Source of the DNA: Methanobacteriota archaeon
GTDB taxonomy: Archaea > Halobacteriota > Methanomicrobia > Methanomicrobiales > Methanocorpusculaceae
Reading direction: 5' to 3'
Assembly (NCBI GenBank): GCA_023396065.1
Contig: JAEWXF010000014.1
Location: forward strand, 16,522-80,521
Length of the DNA: 64,000 nt
The first letter of the stretch is position 1; every line of letters starts with the position of its first letter. Position numbers and translations under genes: made by a program. The notes under the pieces were generated by a model, which was given only the letters and a program-made list of their open reading frames with translations, was not told the DNA's origin and searched no databases. Below are positions 51,561-60,379 of this stretch, piece after piece.

Positions 51561-51824
51561 AATCTGGGTGTTTTTGTTTTGTGTTATTCCACTCGCTTCT
51601 TTTTGTATATTTGTGCTACCGCTCTGCTCTGACTTCGTTGATTGCTGAATTTTGGATGAGGGAATTTTTGGCGAGTTTTCGGATGGTCCGAAAGTAAGGA
51701 TTCAATGGAATTTTCTTGATGCGGTGTTTTTCCGGGAGATTTTTTCAGTAATTTTTGGGTATTGTTTTGTTTTTGTGTGATTTTTTATTTTCGACTAAAT
51801 CCTAATTTAGGAGGAATTTACTTG
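51553..51824 (+). repeat. ~270-bp S-layer 5' flank, copy 2 (inverted relative to 42646-42917)
   Basis: Almost identical to the minus strand at 42646-42917. It carries the putative promoter (TGTATATTTG at about 51604-51613), a long leader of about 190 bases, the TTTCGGA/TCCGAAA hairpin (about 51680-51696), the CTAAAT/ATTTAG hairpin against GGAGG (about 51795-51815) and the TTG start. Differences cluster around 51748-51765. Confidence 0.93.
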
Positions 51825-54446
51825 AAAAACACAACTAAGACGATTGCAGTCGTTCTTGCACTGTTCCTCGTTGCAGCGCTCTTTGTAGGAGCAGCATCTG
51901 CACGTGAGGTTACACTCGGGAAAGACGCATTCGTATATGAAAAAATCACATTCCCATCGTCTTCCAGTACGTGGGTCTTAAACAAGATGTCCAGTGATGC
52001 AACGCCGTCTGTTCTGAATATCATTCAGGCAGACAGTAACGGCGCATTTGATCTCCTTGATGCCTCAGTTGGTACATACACTGGCGCCTATCAGGTGAAT
52101 GATACCAGTACTACCCCAGCAACCATTAAGGGAACTGTGAACATCTGGTATCCGGACCTCACTCTGAAGGCATATCTGTTTGTGAACTTCGACAGCATTG
52201 ATGGAAAGACCATCAACAAGGACACCCCAATTAAATTCTACCTTGAGTCACCCAAAGCAGGATCAGCAGCAGCAAGTCTTTGGGATGACGCTAATGTCCA
52301 GAAGAAATTTGACCCGCAGGCAAAGATTCTGTTCACTACCCCGGTAGGAGGTAAGACAACCGATCTTGGCGATCAGGGTGAATATGTCTTCACGGATATT
52401 CATGTGAATAACTCTCAGGTAAACACAAGTACTCAGGTTTCAAACTCTGCAAACGGTGTGGTCATTGGAAACAATGCTGTTGCAGGCACATATGCCGCAC
52501 AGGCTGAATACTACACAGGAACCTACTTCAGTGGTCAGATGGCGGACAAGTACAAGAAGTCCAACACCGTATCCTTCACTGTTCAGAGTACCACTCTGAC
52601 CCTGACCGCAAACAAGGACTCTGTTGTCCGCAGCAACCCATTCACCGTCACTATTCAGGGTGAATCCCAGAAAATTTACTTCGTCTACCTTGAATCTATC
52701 TCTGCATCAGATGTAAACCCGAGCCTTCAGCCAGGACAGAGCGGTGCAGAAGCGATGAATGTAACAGCAGGTATCCCACTGAAATCTGCGGGTGGAGACC
52801 CACTCTTTAAGTATGATGTCAGCTACTCTAACTCATACGGTTACTTCAAGACGGATGCATCCGGAAAACGTACTGCCCAGTACAACACCGCAGCAGACAC
52901 GGAAGACAAAACGTACACCGTAAAAGTGTATGACATCAACAAGTCGACCATTACCACGCAGGCTGATGGTAAGATTAATGGAGCTGTAATTGACTCTTCC
53001 AACTATGACAGTGTAAAGGTTAAAGTCGAAAAGGGAGCAGTTAGAGTAACTGCAGCCGGCGATCGTTCCTACTACATTGGTGAAGAGATCAAACTGACCG
53101 GAACTAACACTGACAGCAGTAATGTTTTCCTGTTCATCACCGGCCCGAACCTTCCAGCAGATGGAATTCAGCTGAAGGATGTTTCAAAACAGTTAAAAGC
53201 AAAAGAGGCAACCAACCCGGTATCAGTGAAAACTGATAACACGTGGGAGTTCAAGTGGAACACTCAGGACTGTGGCCTCGATACAGGAGCATACACTATC
53301 TATGCAACCAGCATTCTGACCAATGGAAAATCCTCACAGCCTGATCAGTCCACTGGAAAAGCTGGGATTCTGGTAACTGCAGCAAACAAGAATGATCTGG
53401 AACAGAAATATTCACTGAGCCTTACGGTCGGTAACTCTGTTGCAGTAAAACTCTCCGATTCCGAGTATGCAACTGTTTCCGTCAACCTGAAGCAGCCGTT
53501 CCTTTCTGCAGTTCCCTCCGGAACCACCGTTGCAAAGGGCGACAAGATCTACATCCGCGGAACCGCAGAAGGCGACCCGGACACTCTCCAGCTCTATGTC
53601 TTTGGACCAAACAAGTTTGTCAGAGATTCAATCACTGTAGAGGATGATGGATCTTACGAGAAGAAACTCGACATTGATTCTGACTGGTCTTCCAATCAGT
53701 ACTATGTCGTCATTGAACACCCCATGTACAACAACAAGATTGACGTACTTTACAGCGATGGATCTGCCGGCAGTGAGTTCGGAACCAGCAAGAAAGTACT
53801 GTACATCATGAATGCTGATGATTCCAATGGTGTCCAGTCCTCCTTTGTCGTAGAAGGAACCGGCAAGCTCCAGGGTTCCAATGCAGCTGATGCACTCACC
53901 AAGATGATTGACTCGCCGAACATTGATGATATCTACACCAAGCTCACCTTCACTGTACAGGAAGCATGGATTAAGATCAATAACCCAGGAGACCAGGCAG
54001 CAGGATCCACCTTCACCATTACTGGTACCACCAACCTCGCAGTTGATGACCAGATTCTGATCGAAGTTGTCTCCTCTTCCTTCAACGCAATTGACAAGAC
54101 CTCCACCTCCACAACCTCCGGTTTCTCGCAGACCACCAAGGTTGTCGCAGGTGAGAGTGCTGACAATGCATGGTCCATCGAAGTCGACTCTACCAACTTC
54201 AAGCTTGATGAGTATACCATCAAAGCAGCAGGTATTGAGACCGACGTGACCACCACGACCAACTTCAACATCGTTGAAAAGGTCAACCCGACCGTAACCC
54301 CGACCGTAACCGTCACCGGCGGCCAGCCGACCACTACCGCAACCACGGCAGTACCGACTGACGCCCCGAAGACCCCAGGCTTTGGTGCATTCCTTGCACT
54401 CGCAGGCCTTGGTGCAGTCGCACTCCTCGTCCTCCGCCGCAACTAA
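51822..54446 (+). CDS. S-layer glycoprotein-like surface protein, paralogue 2 (PGF-CTERM)
   Basis: 874 residues from a TTG start (51822), with GGAGG eight bases upstream; the signal peptide is KNTTKTIAVVLALFLVAALFVGAASA. The N-terminus (EVTLGKDAFVYEKITF) matches the DUF3821 style. Segments nearly identical to paralogue 1 include the TANKDSVVRSNPFTVT strand, YIGEEIKLTGTNTDSS, YATVSVNLKQPFLSAVPSG to IEHPMYNN, and the last ~170 residues; the first ~250 residues and several loops differ strongly. The Thr-rich stalk and TPGFGAFLALAGLGAVALLVLRRN anchor end it. Likely N- and O-glycosylated. Confidence 0.9.
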   Translation: MKNTTKTIAVVLALFLVAALFVGAASAREVTLGKDAFVYEKITFPSSSSTWVLNKMSSDATPSVLNIIQADSNGAFDLLDASVGTYTGAYQVNDTSTTPATIKGTVNIWYPDLTLKAYLFVNFDSIDGKTINKDTPIKFYLESPKAGSAAASLWDDANVQKKFDPQAKILFTTPVGGKTTDLGDQGEYVFTDIHVNNSQVNTSTQVSNSANGVVIGNNAVAGTYAAQAEYYTGTYFSGQMADKYKKSNTVSFTVQSTTLTLTANKDSVVRSNPFTVTIQGESQKIYFVYLESISASDVNPSLQPGQSGAEAMNVTAGIPLKSAGGDPLFKYDVSYSNSYGYFKTDASGKRTAQYNTAADTEDKTYTVKVYDINKSTITTQADGKINGAVIDSSNYDSVKVKVEKGAVRVTAAGDRSYYIGEEIKLTGTNTDSSNVFLFITGPNLPADGIQLKDVSKQLKAKEATNPVSVKTDNTWEFKWNTQDCGLDTGAYTIYATSILTNGKSSQPDQSTGKAGILVTAANKNDLEQKYSLSLTVGNSVAVKLSDSEYATVSVNLKQPFLSAVPSGTTVAKGDKIYIRGTAEGDPDTLQLYVFGPNKFVRDSITVEDDGSYEKKLDIDSDWSSNQYYVVIEHPMYNNKIDVLYSDGSAGSEFGTSKKVLYIMNADDSNGVQSSFVVEGTGKLQGSNAADALTKMIDSPNIDDIYTKLTFTVQEAWIKINNPGDQAAGSTFTITGTTNLAVDDQILIEVVSSSFNAIDKTSTSTTSGFSQTTKVVAGESADNAWSIEVDSTNFKLDEYTIKAAGIETDVTTTTNFNIVEKVNPTVTPTVTVTGGQPTTTATTAVPTDAPKTPGFGAFLALAGLGAVALLVLRRN

Positions 54447-54492
54447 GCAGCGCTGAAACGAAGTGAAACCTGTGTGCCGGAAACGGCATACA
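54447..54492 (+). repeat. Shared S-layer 3' flank, copy A (inverted copy at 63746-63792)
   Basis: The ~46 bases after the stop, starting GCAGCGCTGAAACG, are identical to the minus strand after the stop of the S-layer gene at 63793. They contain a 9-bp hairpin with a GAAA loop (TGTGTGCCG / CGGCATACA with one G-U). Paralogue 1 has a different 3' flank. Confidence 0.92.
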
Positions 54493-54509
54493 AAATAATA
54501 TCTCAGCAC

Positions 54510-54553
54510 AAAAAATCCGGAACAGGTCCTGCTGGACCAGTCCCGGATTTTTT
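54510..54553 (+). terminator. Strong terminator after S-layer gene 2
   Basis: Nested inverted repeat: AAAAAATCCGG pairs with CCGGATTTTTT around an inner GGTCC/GGACC stem, ending in TTTTTT. Symmetric A and T tracts make it effective on both strands. Confidence 0.85.
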
Positions 54554-54716
54554 CATCGCAAAATGCCAGACTTTTTTCTCAGAACATCGAAAAGACGAAC
54601 GAACATATTTTCTTCAATCTGGCCGATGACGCAACCCCGGAATATTTTCGCACCGGAAACGACACACTTTTATGAAACAGCAGCCATATGTCTGACAAGG
54701 TGTTTTCGTGGGAGTA

Positions 54717-54869
54717 ATGTGTCCATTAACACAGGAAAGATGCATGGGCAAAGACTGCAAGTTCTGGCGGGCCGATGCAAAAATCGACAAAAAAGCAGAT
54801 ACCTTTTACGAACTGGATACCGGAGAATGCCTGTTCATAAAAGTCGCAAACCACCTGCTGACCAAATAA
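54717..54869 (+). CDS. Small Cys-rich probable metal-binding protein
   Basis: 50-residue frame with GGGAG just before the ATG; a GTG at 54708 is an alternative. It begins MCPLTQERCMGKDCKFW and has Cys at 2, 9, 14 and about 39 (TGECLF), the C-x6-C-x4-C pattern of small archaeal/bacterial proteins that probably bind zinc or an iron-sulfur cluster. It is in a different frame from the longer but unconvincing 121-codon frame over the same DNA. TTTTATGA at about 54668-54675 may be its TATA box. Confidence 0.7.
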   Translation: MCPLTQERCMGKDCKFWRADAKIDKKADTFYELDTGECLFIKVANHLLTK

Positions 54870-54922
54870 ACCCCAAGTATTTTTTCACAGTGAAAAACAC
54901 TCTCAGACAAAACAGATCAAAA

Positions 54923-55006
54923 CGCTGAGGGGGAGATTTGAACTCCCGAGAGACTTTCGCCTCACGGGCTTTCCAGGCCCGCGCCCTACCGCTAGACTAC
55001 CTCAGC
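54923..55006 (-). tRNA. tRNA-Ser (anticodon GGA)
   Basis: Class II tRNA with a long variable arm. Acceptor GCTGAGG/CCTCAGC, anticodon stem CGGGC/GCCCG with loop CTGGAAA (anticodon GGA), variable arm around GAGGCGAAAGTCTC, T arm GGGAG TTCAAAT CTCCC, discriminator G. No intron, no encoded CCA; GTTTTG follows. It lies just downstream of cbf5 on the same strand, with TTAATAAAGG (about 55033-55042) as a possible own TATA box. Confidence 0.95.
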
Positions 55007-55039
55007 AAATGAGTATAAGATGTGGGTTTTTCTCCTTTA

Positions 55040-55900
55040 TTAATTATGTGTGTTTGAACACACATTCGGCATCAGAAAAACCCGGGTAGACCGGGCAATA
55101 TAGCCTGGCTCATCGCAGACGATTTTTTCCGAATCACGCAAAGCCTCAGCCAGGGCAACCAGCTTTCCATCCCGGGTAACAAGGGCAACACTCCCCCCTT
55201 TCGTAAATTTATCGCAGGAAATTGCACCAACCCCCGCAAGAATCGCCCCGTGGGCAACCGCATCCGCAGCAGAATCACGGATCAGAATCTTCGGAATATC
55301 AGCAATTGCCAGCTCCGGGGGGAGAATCATAGCGCGAACCCCCGCCTCATCACCGCTCTCCACAGCATCCCGAAGTTCGTGGAGAGTGTGGGTATCCTCA
55401 ACCGAAAACCCGCCCGACATAGTCCTCCGCAGTTCAACCATCTGAGAACCGCAGCCAAGGACCCTGCCGATATGAACACAAAGCGAACGAATGTAGGTCC
55501 CTGCCTCACAGCGAACCCGCAGAAGAACAAGCCTGTCCTGCATATCCAGAACCTCAATCCGATGAATAACCCGGATACGCAGTGCTCTCTTCACCGCAGA
55601 ACGTCGCGGAGGCCGCTGGTAAATCCGACCGGTAAACTGCTTCACAACCGCCTCAACACGATCACGGGGAATATCTGCATGCAGCCGCAAACAGGCCACA
55701 TACTCCTTCTCATGCAGAAGCAGAAGCGGGGCAAGCCGGACAGCTTTCCCCAGCATCACAACCAGAACACCGGAAACCATCGGATCAAGTGTCCCTGAAT
55801 GGCCGACATTGCTTTTCAGCATCTCCCCAACCCATGCAGCAACCTGATGACTCGACGGACCGCGGGGTTTATCGATGAGAAGCACACCCGTATAACTCAT
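55040..55900 (-). CDS. cbf5: Cbf5, H/ACA RNP pseudouridine synthase
   Basis: TruB-family catalytic subunit of archaeal H/ACA ribonucleoproteins; guides rRNA pseudouridylation and may also act on tRNA U55. 286 residues: GVLLIDKPRGPSSHQVAAWV (5-24), catalytic Asp in NVGHSGTLDPMVSGVLVV (about 31-48), YQRPPRRSAVKRALRIR, CEAGTYIRSLCVHIG, and a C-terminal PUA domain (about 205-275). hemD starts inside its... its ATG overlaps the hemD-side boundary by four bases, so cbf5 follows hemD in one operon. Confidence 0.96.
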   Translation of the reverse strand: MSYTGVLLIDKPRGPSSHQVAAWVGEMLKSNVGHSGTLDPMVSGVLVVMLGKAVRLAPLLLLHEKEYVACLRLHADIPRDRVEAVVKQFTGRIYQRPPRRSAVKRALRIRVIHRIEVLDMQDRLVLLRVRCEAGTYIRSLCVHIGRVLGCGSQMVELRRTMSGGFSVEDTHTLHELRDAVESGDEAGVRAMILPPELAIADIPKILIRDSAADAVAHGAILAGVGAISCDKFTKGGSVALVTRDGKLVALAEALRDSEKIVCDEPGYIARSTRVFLMPNVCSNTHN

Positions 55901-56592
55901 CGCCGTATCTCCCGGCAGGCATTCAGCGCCTCCAGAGTTCCGGCAAGTGAACCGTCACCGGTCACCGCCGGGACAACCCCGCCGTCAGTCATTGCTTGGG
56001 CGGTAATATCACCGATTGCAACCGGGAGAATTCCCTCCAGAGACGGCAGGTGTGCCATTTTAAACGAGTTTGCACTGGTGAACAGGACAGCATCCGCGCC
56101 GTCAAGATTCAGGAGTTCATTGGTTGGCTCAAGGCCGTAACACCGGTATTCGAATGCCATCCCTCCGGCAGACTCAATGGCATTGATCAGGTCAGGATTC
56201 GGAACGTCGGCACGCGGAATACCGATACGTTTTCCCTCAATCCAGCTGCCCAGATACGGAACGAAGTCACGCGAATAGTAGGTGGGAAGTGTTTCCGCGG
56301 CAATCCCTGCCGCATGCAGAGTTTTTGCGGTCTGCGGGCCGATGGCGATGACCCGGGTTGTCCGGGTGATATGCGGATCAAGAAGCGGGGCAATTTTTTG
56401 GGCAGGGAGAGCACTGGTGAAGAAGATTGCATCGAATTCAGCCCCGGCTGCAGCAAGTACGAATGTCTGAATGGTACTGCTCCGGATCTCTGCCCGAAGC
56501 GGTGAGACGATACGGACGGTATGGCCGTACCGGGAACAGAGATCTGCATCTGCAGTTCCTTTTTCAGCCAGACGGGTGATGGCAATCAACAT
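55897..56592 (-). CDS. hemD: HemD, uroporphyrinogen-III synthase
   Basis: Cyclises hydroxymethylbilane to uroporphyrinogen III, the precursor of F430, cobamides and siroheme. 231 residues from the ATG at 56592 (MLIAITRLAEKGTADADLC); the longer open frame upstream is antisense to the TctA-like gene. HemD is poorly conserved; seen here: AIFFTSALPAQKIAPLL, VIAIGPQTAKTLHAAGI, LPTYYSRDFVPYL, DAVLFTSANSFKM and AIGDITAQAMTDGG, the usual two-domain pattern. It supplies the cofactor needed by the mcr enzyme. Four-base overlap with cbf5. Confidence 0.9.
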   Translation of the reverse strand: MLIAITRLAEKGTADADLCSRYGHTVRIVSPLRAEIRSSTIQTFVLAAAGAEFDAIFFTSALPAQKIAPLLDPHITRTTRVIAIGPQTAKTLHAAGIAAETLPTYYSRDFVPYLGSWIEGKRIGIPRADVPNPDLINAIESAGGMAFEYRCYGLEPTNELLNLDGADAVLFTSANSFKMAHLPSLEGILPVAIGDITAQAMTDGGVVPAVTGDGSLAGTLEALNACREIRR

Positions 56593-56646
56593 AGGAGAGT
56601 ATTGGACTGGCAGATTTAATAGTCTGTTCCGTACATACTGAGAAGT

Positions 56647-57870
56647 ATGTACGGAGTGATTACCGGGTGCCTGCTGGGAGTGGTTCTCGGGACGATCTCC
56701 GGCCTTGTTCCGGGTATTCATTCGAACACGGTTGCAGGTCTGCTTGCAGCGGTATCCGGTCCGGTTTTGGTGTTTTGCGGGCCAGAGGGGGTTGCAGCAG
56801 CGATTGTTGCAACGATGGTGACACATACATTTCTGGATTGTGTACCGTCAACGTTTTTGGGTGTGCCGGATCCGGATACAGTGTTATCGGCACTGCCGGC
56901 TCACCGGCTGTGCCTTGCCGGTCACGGAGAGGAAGCTGTCCGTATTTCGGCGCTGGGCAGCGTGGCAGGGTTCGTGGGGTGTCTGCCGCTGTTTCTGATA
57001 TTTCTGGTGGTGATGCCGCCGTTCCAGGGGTGGATTGACTGGGGGGTTGGTCTGGTGATCCTGACGGCGGCGGGGCTTTTGGTGGTGCTGAGTAAATCTC
57101 CGGGATGGGCGTTTCTGATCTTCGGGGTATCGGGTGTTTTGGGATTGTTTTCTCTGACGTATTCTCATTTTTCGTTTGGTATGCTCGGGATCGGGGAAGT
57201 TCTGCTGCCGTTGTTGACGGGACTGTTTGGGATTCCGGTTCTGTTGGCGTCGATGCGTTCTGCGTCTCCGGTCCCGGCCCAGGTGTTTTCGGGTTTGCAG
57301 ATTACGCCGCGTTCGGTTGTTGTACAGGGAGTCCGCGGCTCGGTTGCGGGGGCAATTGTCGGATGGCTGCCGGGTTTTTCGAGCGGAACGGCGAATGCTC
57401 TGCTGAGTTTGGGGAAAGGGGATCCGGAGCGGGGAAATGCCCGGGAGTACCTGATTGCGACGAGTGCGGCGAATACAGCAAATGCGTTGTTGTGTCTCGC
57501 GGCCCTGTATGCGGTCGGGCGGATGCGAAGCGGGGCGATGGTGGCTTTGGGCTCGGTTGAGCTGCCGCCGTTGTCACTTCTGGTTCTGGTGGCAGGGGTT
57601 GCGGCAGTAGCGGCATATATTTTGACGATTGCAATTTCTCGTGGCTCGTCATGGTTTATGCGGCTGAATCAGCCGCTGCTTGCGAAGGGTGTTCTGGTGC
57701 TTCTGGTGGTAATGTCCGGAGTGTTTTGCGGGCCGTTTGGCCTGCTGATTCTGGGTCTGGCAACGCTGGTGGGGATGGTTCCATCTCTGGTGGAGGTGCC
57801 CCGCATCTTTTGTATGGGAGCGATAATGGTTCCCGTGATGCTGTTTTCTCTGGATCTGATTGTTTTGTGA
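56647..57870 (+). CDS. TctA/DUF112-type membrane permease
   Basis: 407-residue, very hydrophobic protein with about ten or more membrane helices. The N-terminal GTISGLVPGIHSNTVAGLLAA (about 16-36) and its second-half echo VAGAIVGWLPGFSSGTANALLSLG (about 235-258) are the paired G-x-PG loops of TctA-like tricarboxylate-transporter permeases; archaeal members lack the TctB and TctC partners, and none is seen here. Substrate unknown. Divergent from hemD; the coding strand is strongly G/T-rich. Confidence 0.85.
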   Translation: MYGVITGCLLGVVLGTISGLVPGIHSNTVAGLLAAVSGPVLVFCGPEGVAAAIVATMVTHTFLDCVPSTFLGVPDPDTVLSALPAHRLCLAGHGEEAVRISALGSVAGFVGCLPLFLIFLVVMPPFQGWIDWGVGLVILTAAGLLVVLSKSPGWAFLIFGVSGVLGLFSLTYSHFSFGMLGIGEVLLPLLTGLFGIPVLLASMRSASPVPAQVFSGLQITPRSVVVQGVRGSVAGAIVGWLPGFSSGTANALLSLGKGDPERGNAREYLIATSAANTANALLCLAALYAVGRMRSGAMVALGSVELPPLSLLVLVAGVAAVAAYILTIAISRGSSWFMRLNQPLLAKGVLVLLVVMSGVFCGPFGLLILGLATLVGMVPSLVEVPRIFCMGAIMVPVMLFSLDLIVL

Positions 57871-57910
57871 GAAAAGAGAGGGGGATTTTTGTTTGGGGGA
57901 ATGAAAAATG

Positions 57911-59236
57911 TTAGACCTCAATGACCGGGGTTTTGCAGGTCTTGAGGAAGTTTGCGTAACCTACCATGTCGAGGAGGCCGTGACCGGAGAGGTTGAAGAC
58001 GATGGTTTCATCTGCGTTTCTCTTTTTGGCGTCGAGTGCTAGTTCGATTGCACCCCGGATTGCATGAGATGATTCGGGAGCCGGGATGATTCCTTCGGTT
58101 CTCGCGAAGGTGACCGCAGCCTGAAAGATCTGTTGTTCGGCATAGGATACGGCGCTGATGGTTTTGTTGTTGTAGAGCTGGGATACGAGAGGGTTCATTC
58201 CATGATACCGGAGGCCTCCGGCGTGAACGGCGCTGGGAGTGAAGTCGTGACCGAGAGTATACATTTTGAACATGGGTGTGATGCAGCCGGAGTCCCCGAA
58301 GTCATAGCGGTACTCGCCTTTGGTGAGGGAGGGGACTTCAGCGGGTTCGACGGCAACAAAGTTTGTGTCAACAGTTCCTTTCAGTTTCTTTTCGATCATG
58401 GGGAAAGCGAACCCTGCGAAATTGCTTCCTCCGCCGATGCAGCCGACCATATGATCCGGGATGATATCGATGTCGTTCATCTGGGCGACAAGTTCCTGGC
58501 CGATGACGGTCTGGTGCATACAGACGTGATTGGCGACGCTGCCAAGGCTGTATTTGGTTTTGCCGGTGGTATCTTTGACTGCCATTTCGACTGCCTCGGT
58601 GATGGCTGTTCCCAGTGTTCCTCCGTAGGAGGGATCTTTTGCGAGTACAGATTTTCCGTATTCGGTAATGCTGCTCGGTGAGGGGTAAACGGTACCGCCG
58701 TAGGTTTCCATGATGGAACGGCGGAAGGGTTTCTGTTCGAAACTTACTTTGACCATGAAGACGATGAGGTCAAGGTCGAAGTAGTTACAGGAGAGGGAGA
58801 GTGCTGATCCCCATTGGCCCGCACCGGTTTCGGTGGTGAGGTGTTCGGTACCGTCGATCTTGTTGTAGTAAGCCTGAGCGATTGCACTGTTGAGTTTGTG
58901 GCTGCCGGTGGGGCTTACATCTTCGCGTTTGAAGTAGATTTTTGCCGGTGTTTTGAGGTACTGTTCCAGGTGATAGGCACGCTGGAGCGGGGTCACCCGG
59001 CCAAACTGGGCATACGCTTCCCGTACCGGTTCGGGTATGTCGATGAAGCGGTGAGTGGTGTCAAGCTCCTGTTCTACGGATGTTTTACAGAATACCGGGG
59101 CGAGGTCTGCAGGCGTTACGGGTTTCATGGTTGCCGGGTTGAGGATCTCAGGAGATCCTATGTCTGCGGCAATATTATACCATTTTTTGGGGATGTCATC
59201 CACTGTCAGGGTCGTGCGACCATCTTTCGGAAACAT
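57911..59236 (-). CDS. trpB2: TrpB2, tryptophan synthase beta-like protein
   Basis: PLP enzyme of the TrpB2 branch, able to make tryptophan from indole and serine (or phosphoserine). 441 residues from ATG 59236 (MFPKDGRTTLTVDDIPKKWYNI); ATG 59257 is an alternative. PLP Lys in REDVSPTGSHKLNSAIAQAYY (about 104-124), TTETGAGQWGSALS, the phosphate loop GCIGGGSNFAGFAF (about 266-279) and the end NLSGHGLLDMVGY. TrpB2 has family-specific PTGSHK and lacks a tight TrpA partner. TTTAAATAC upstream suggests a leaderless transcript from 59236. No trpA is in the window. Confidence 0.94.
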   Translation of the reverse strand: MFPKDGRTTLTVDDIPKKWYNIAADIGSPEILNPATMKPVTPADLAPVFCKTSVEQELDTTHRFIDIPEPVREAYAQFGRVTPLQRAYHLEQYLKTPAKIYFKREDVSPTGSHKLNSAIAQAYYNKIDGTEHLTTETGAGQWGSALSLSCNYFDLDLIVFMVKVSFEQKPFRRSIMETYGGTVYPSPSSITEYGKSVLAKDPSYGGTLGTAITEAVEMAVKDTTGKTKYSLGSVANHVCMHQTVIGQELVAQMNDIDIIPDHMVGCIGGGSNFAGFAFPMIEKKLKGTVDTNFVAVEPAEVPSLTKGEYRYDFGDSGCITPMFKMYTLGHDFTPSAVHAGGLRYHGMNPLVSQLYNNKTISAVSYAEQQIFQAAVTFARTEGIIPAPESSHAIRGAIELALDAKKRNADETIVFNLSGHGLLDMVGYANFLKTCKTPVIEV

Positions 59237-59449
59237 AGATGAAGGTGGGGTGTCCAAGTATTTAAAATATGTGCATCTTTGTTGTAAAAATAACTTCGAT
59301 GTATATATTTAAACATTTTAAATGCAGTAGGGGAGGATGACGCGCCGGGTTTGGTTGTGTAAATGGAGAAAATAGCCTGACTCTTTTACATATCAGCCTG
59401 TGTTGGATACAAGCCAAGGAAACAGCCCTTGACAAAAAAGAAAAAATCT

Positions 59450-60379
59450 CTACGACAAAAACATCGCAAGAAGCGGCAGCGTAAACACACTCACCAACGT
59501 CGTAATAAACACACCCTGAGCCGCAATATCCGGATGCACCCGATGTTCTGATGCAAGCATAACCGTATTCGTTGCAGCAGGCATACCTGCCGTCACCACC
59601 ACCACCCCGAGAATCAGCGGATCTGCAATAAACGGTGCAAAAATCACATACACCAGACCCGGAAGAATCATCAGGCGAATCCCCGCAACAAAATACTGCC
59701 GAACATTCCCAAAAATCTTCGACAGATCCAGCTGAGCAAGGAATCCTCCCGTCACCACCAGTGACAACGGCGTCGTCACACTACCCAGCAGCGCCAGAGA
59801 CCCGTTAATCGGATCGGGAATTGTTGTCGACGTCAAAAACAAAGCAAGCCCCACAAACGTCGAAAGAAACGCCGCATTCAGCAACATCTTCGGCTGAAAA
59901 ACCGGTCGTCCCTCACCGCCTCCGTGAGCCGTCAAAAGCCAGATACCCACCGAATACGCCAGAATCGTAAACGGAATGTTAAACACTGCAGCATAAAATA
60001 TCGCCTCCTGCCCAAAAATCATCGACAGAACCGGAAATCCCATAAACATCGCATTGGAAAACACCAGCATAAATCGGAAAACCCCATACTCCTCATGCTT
60101 TGCCCGAAGCAAAATCGGAGCAAACCACGCCACAACCAGAGACACCGCATAGTACCCCAGAGCCGCCACAATCAGCAACTCTGCATTCTGCAGCAGCTCC
60201 CCCGTAAACGGAATCTGCATCGAATAGATAATCATCGCAGGAATACAAATGTGCAGCAAAAACTTCGAAAGAGATGAAACTGACGTCTCAGTCAGTATCC
60301 CGATCCGTCTGCAGAAAAATCCCACCCCGATAAGAAGAAACAGAATCAGTATCTGATTCAGAGCAATAAAATAATCCAT
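59450..60379 (-). CDS. AEC (auxin efflux carrier) family permease
   Basis: 309 residues, about ten membrane helices in two inverted halves. It begins DYFIALNQILILFLLIGVGFFCRRIGIL; LSKFLLHICIPAMIIYSM and the second half GLVYVIFAPFIADPLILGVVVVTAGMPAATNTVMLA with the GMPAATN motif are typical of AEC transporters. Likely exports or imports an organic anion; substrate unknown. Stands alone between trpB2 and a hypothetical gene. Confidence 0.88.
   Translation of the reverse strand: MDYFIALNQILILFLLIGVGFFCRRIGILTETSVSSLSKFLLHICIPAMIIYSMQIPFTGELLQNAELLIVAALGYYAVSLVVAWFAPILLRAKHEEYGVFRFMLVFSNAMFMGFPVLSMIFGQEAIFYAAVFNIPFTILAYSVGIWLLTAHGGGEGRPVFQPKMLLNAAFLSTFVGLALFLTSTTIPDPINGSLALLGSVTTPLSLVVTGGFLAQLDLSKIFGNVRQYFVAGIRLMILPGLVYVIFAPFIADPLILGVVVVTAGMPAATNTVMLASEHRVHPDIAAQGVFITTLVSVFTLPLLAMFLS

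Noticed and set aside
54563..54928. 121-codon plus-strand frame after S-layer gene 2
   Set aside because: It has no ribosome site and a composition unlike a protein; the Cys-rich 50-codon frame in another phase is better supported.
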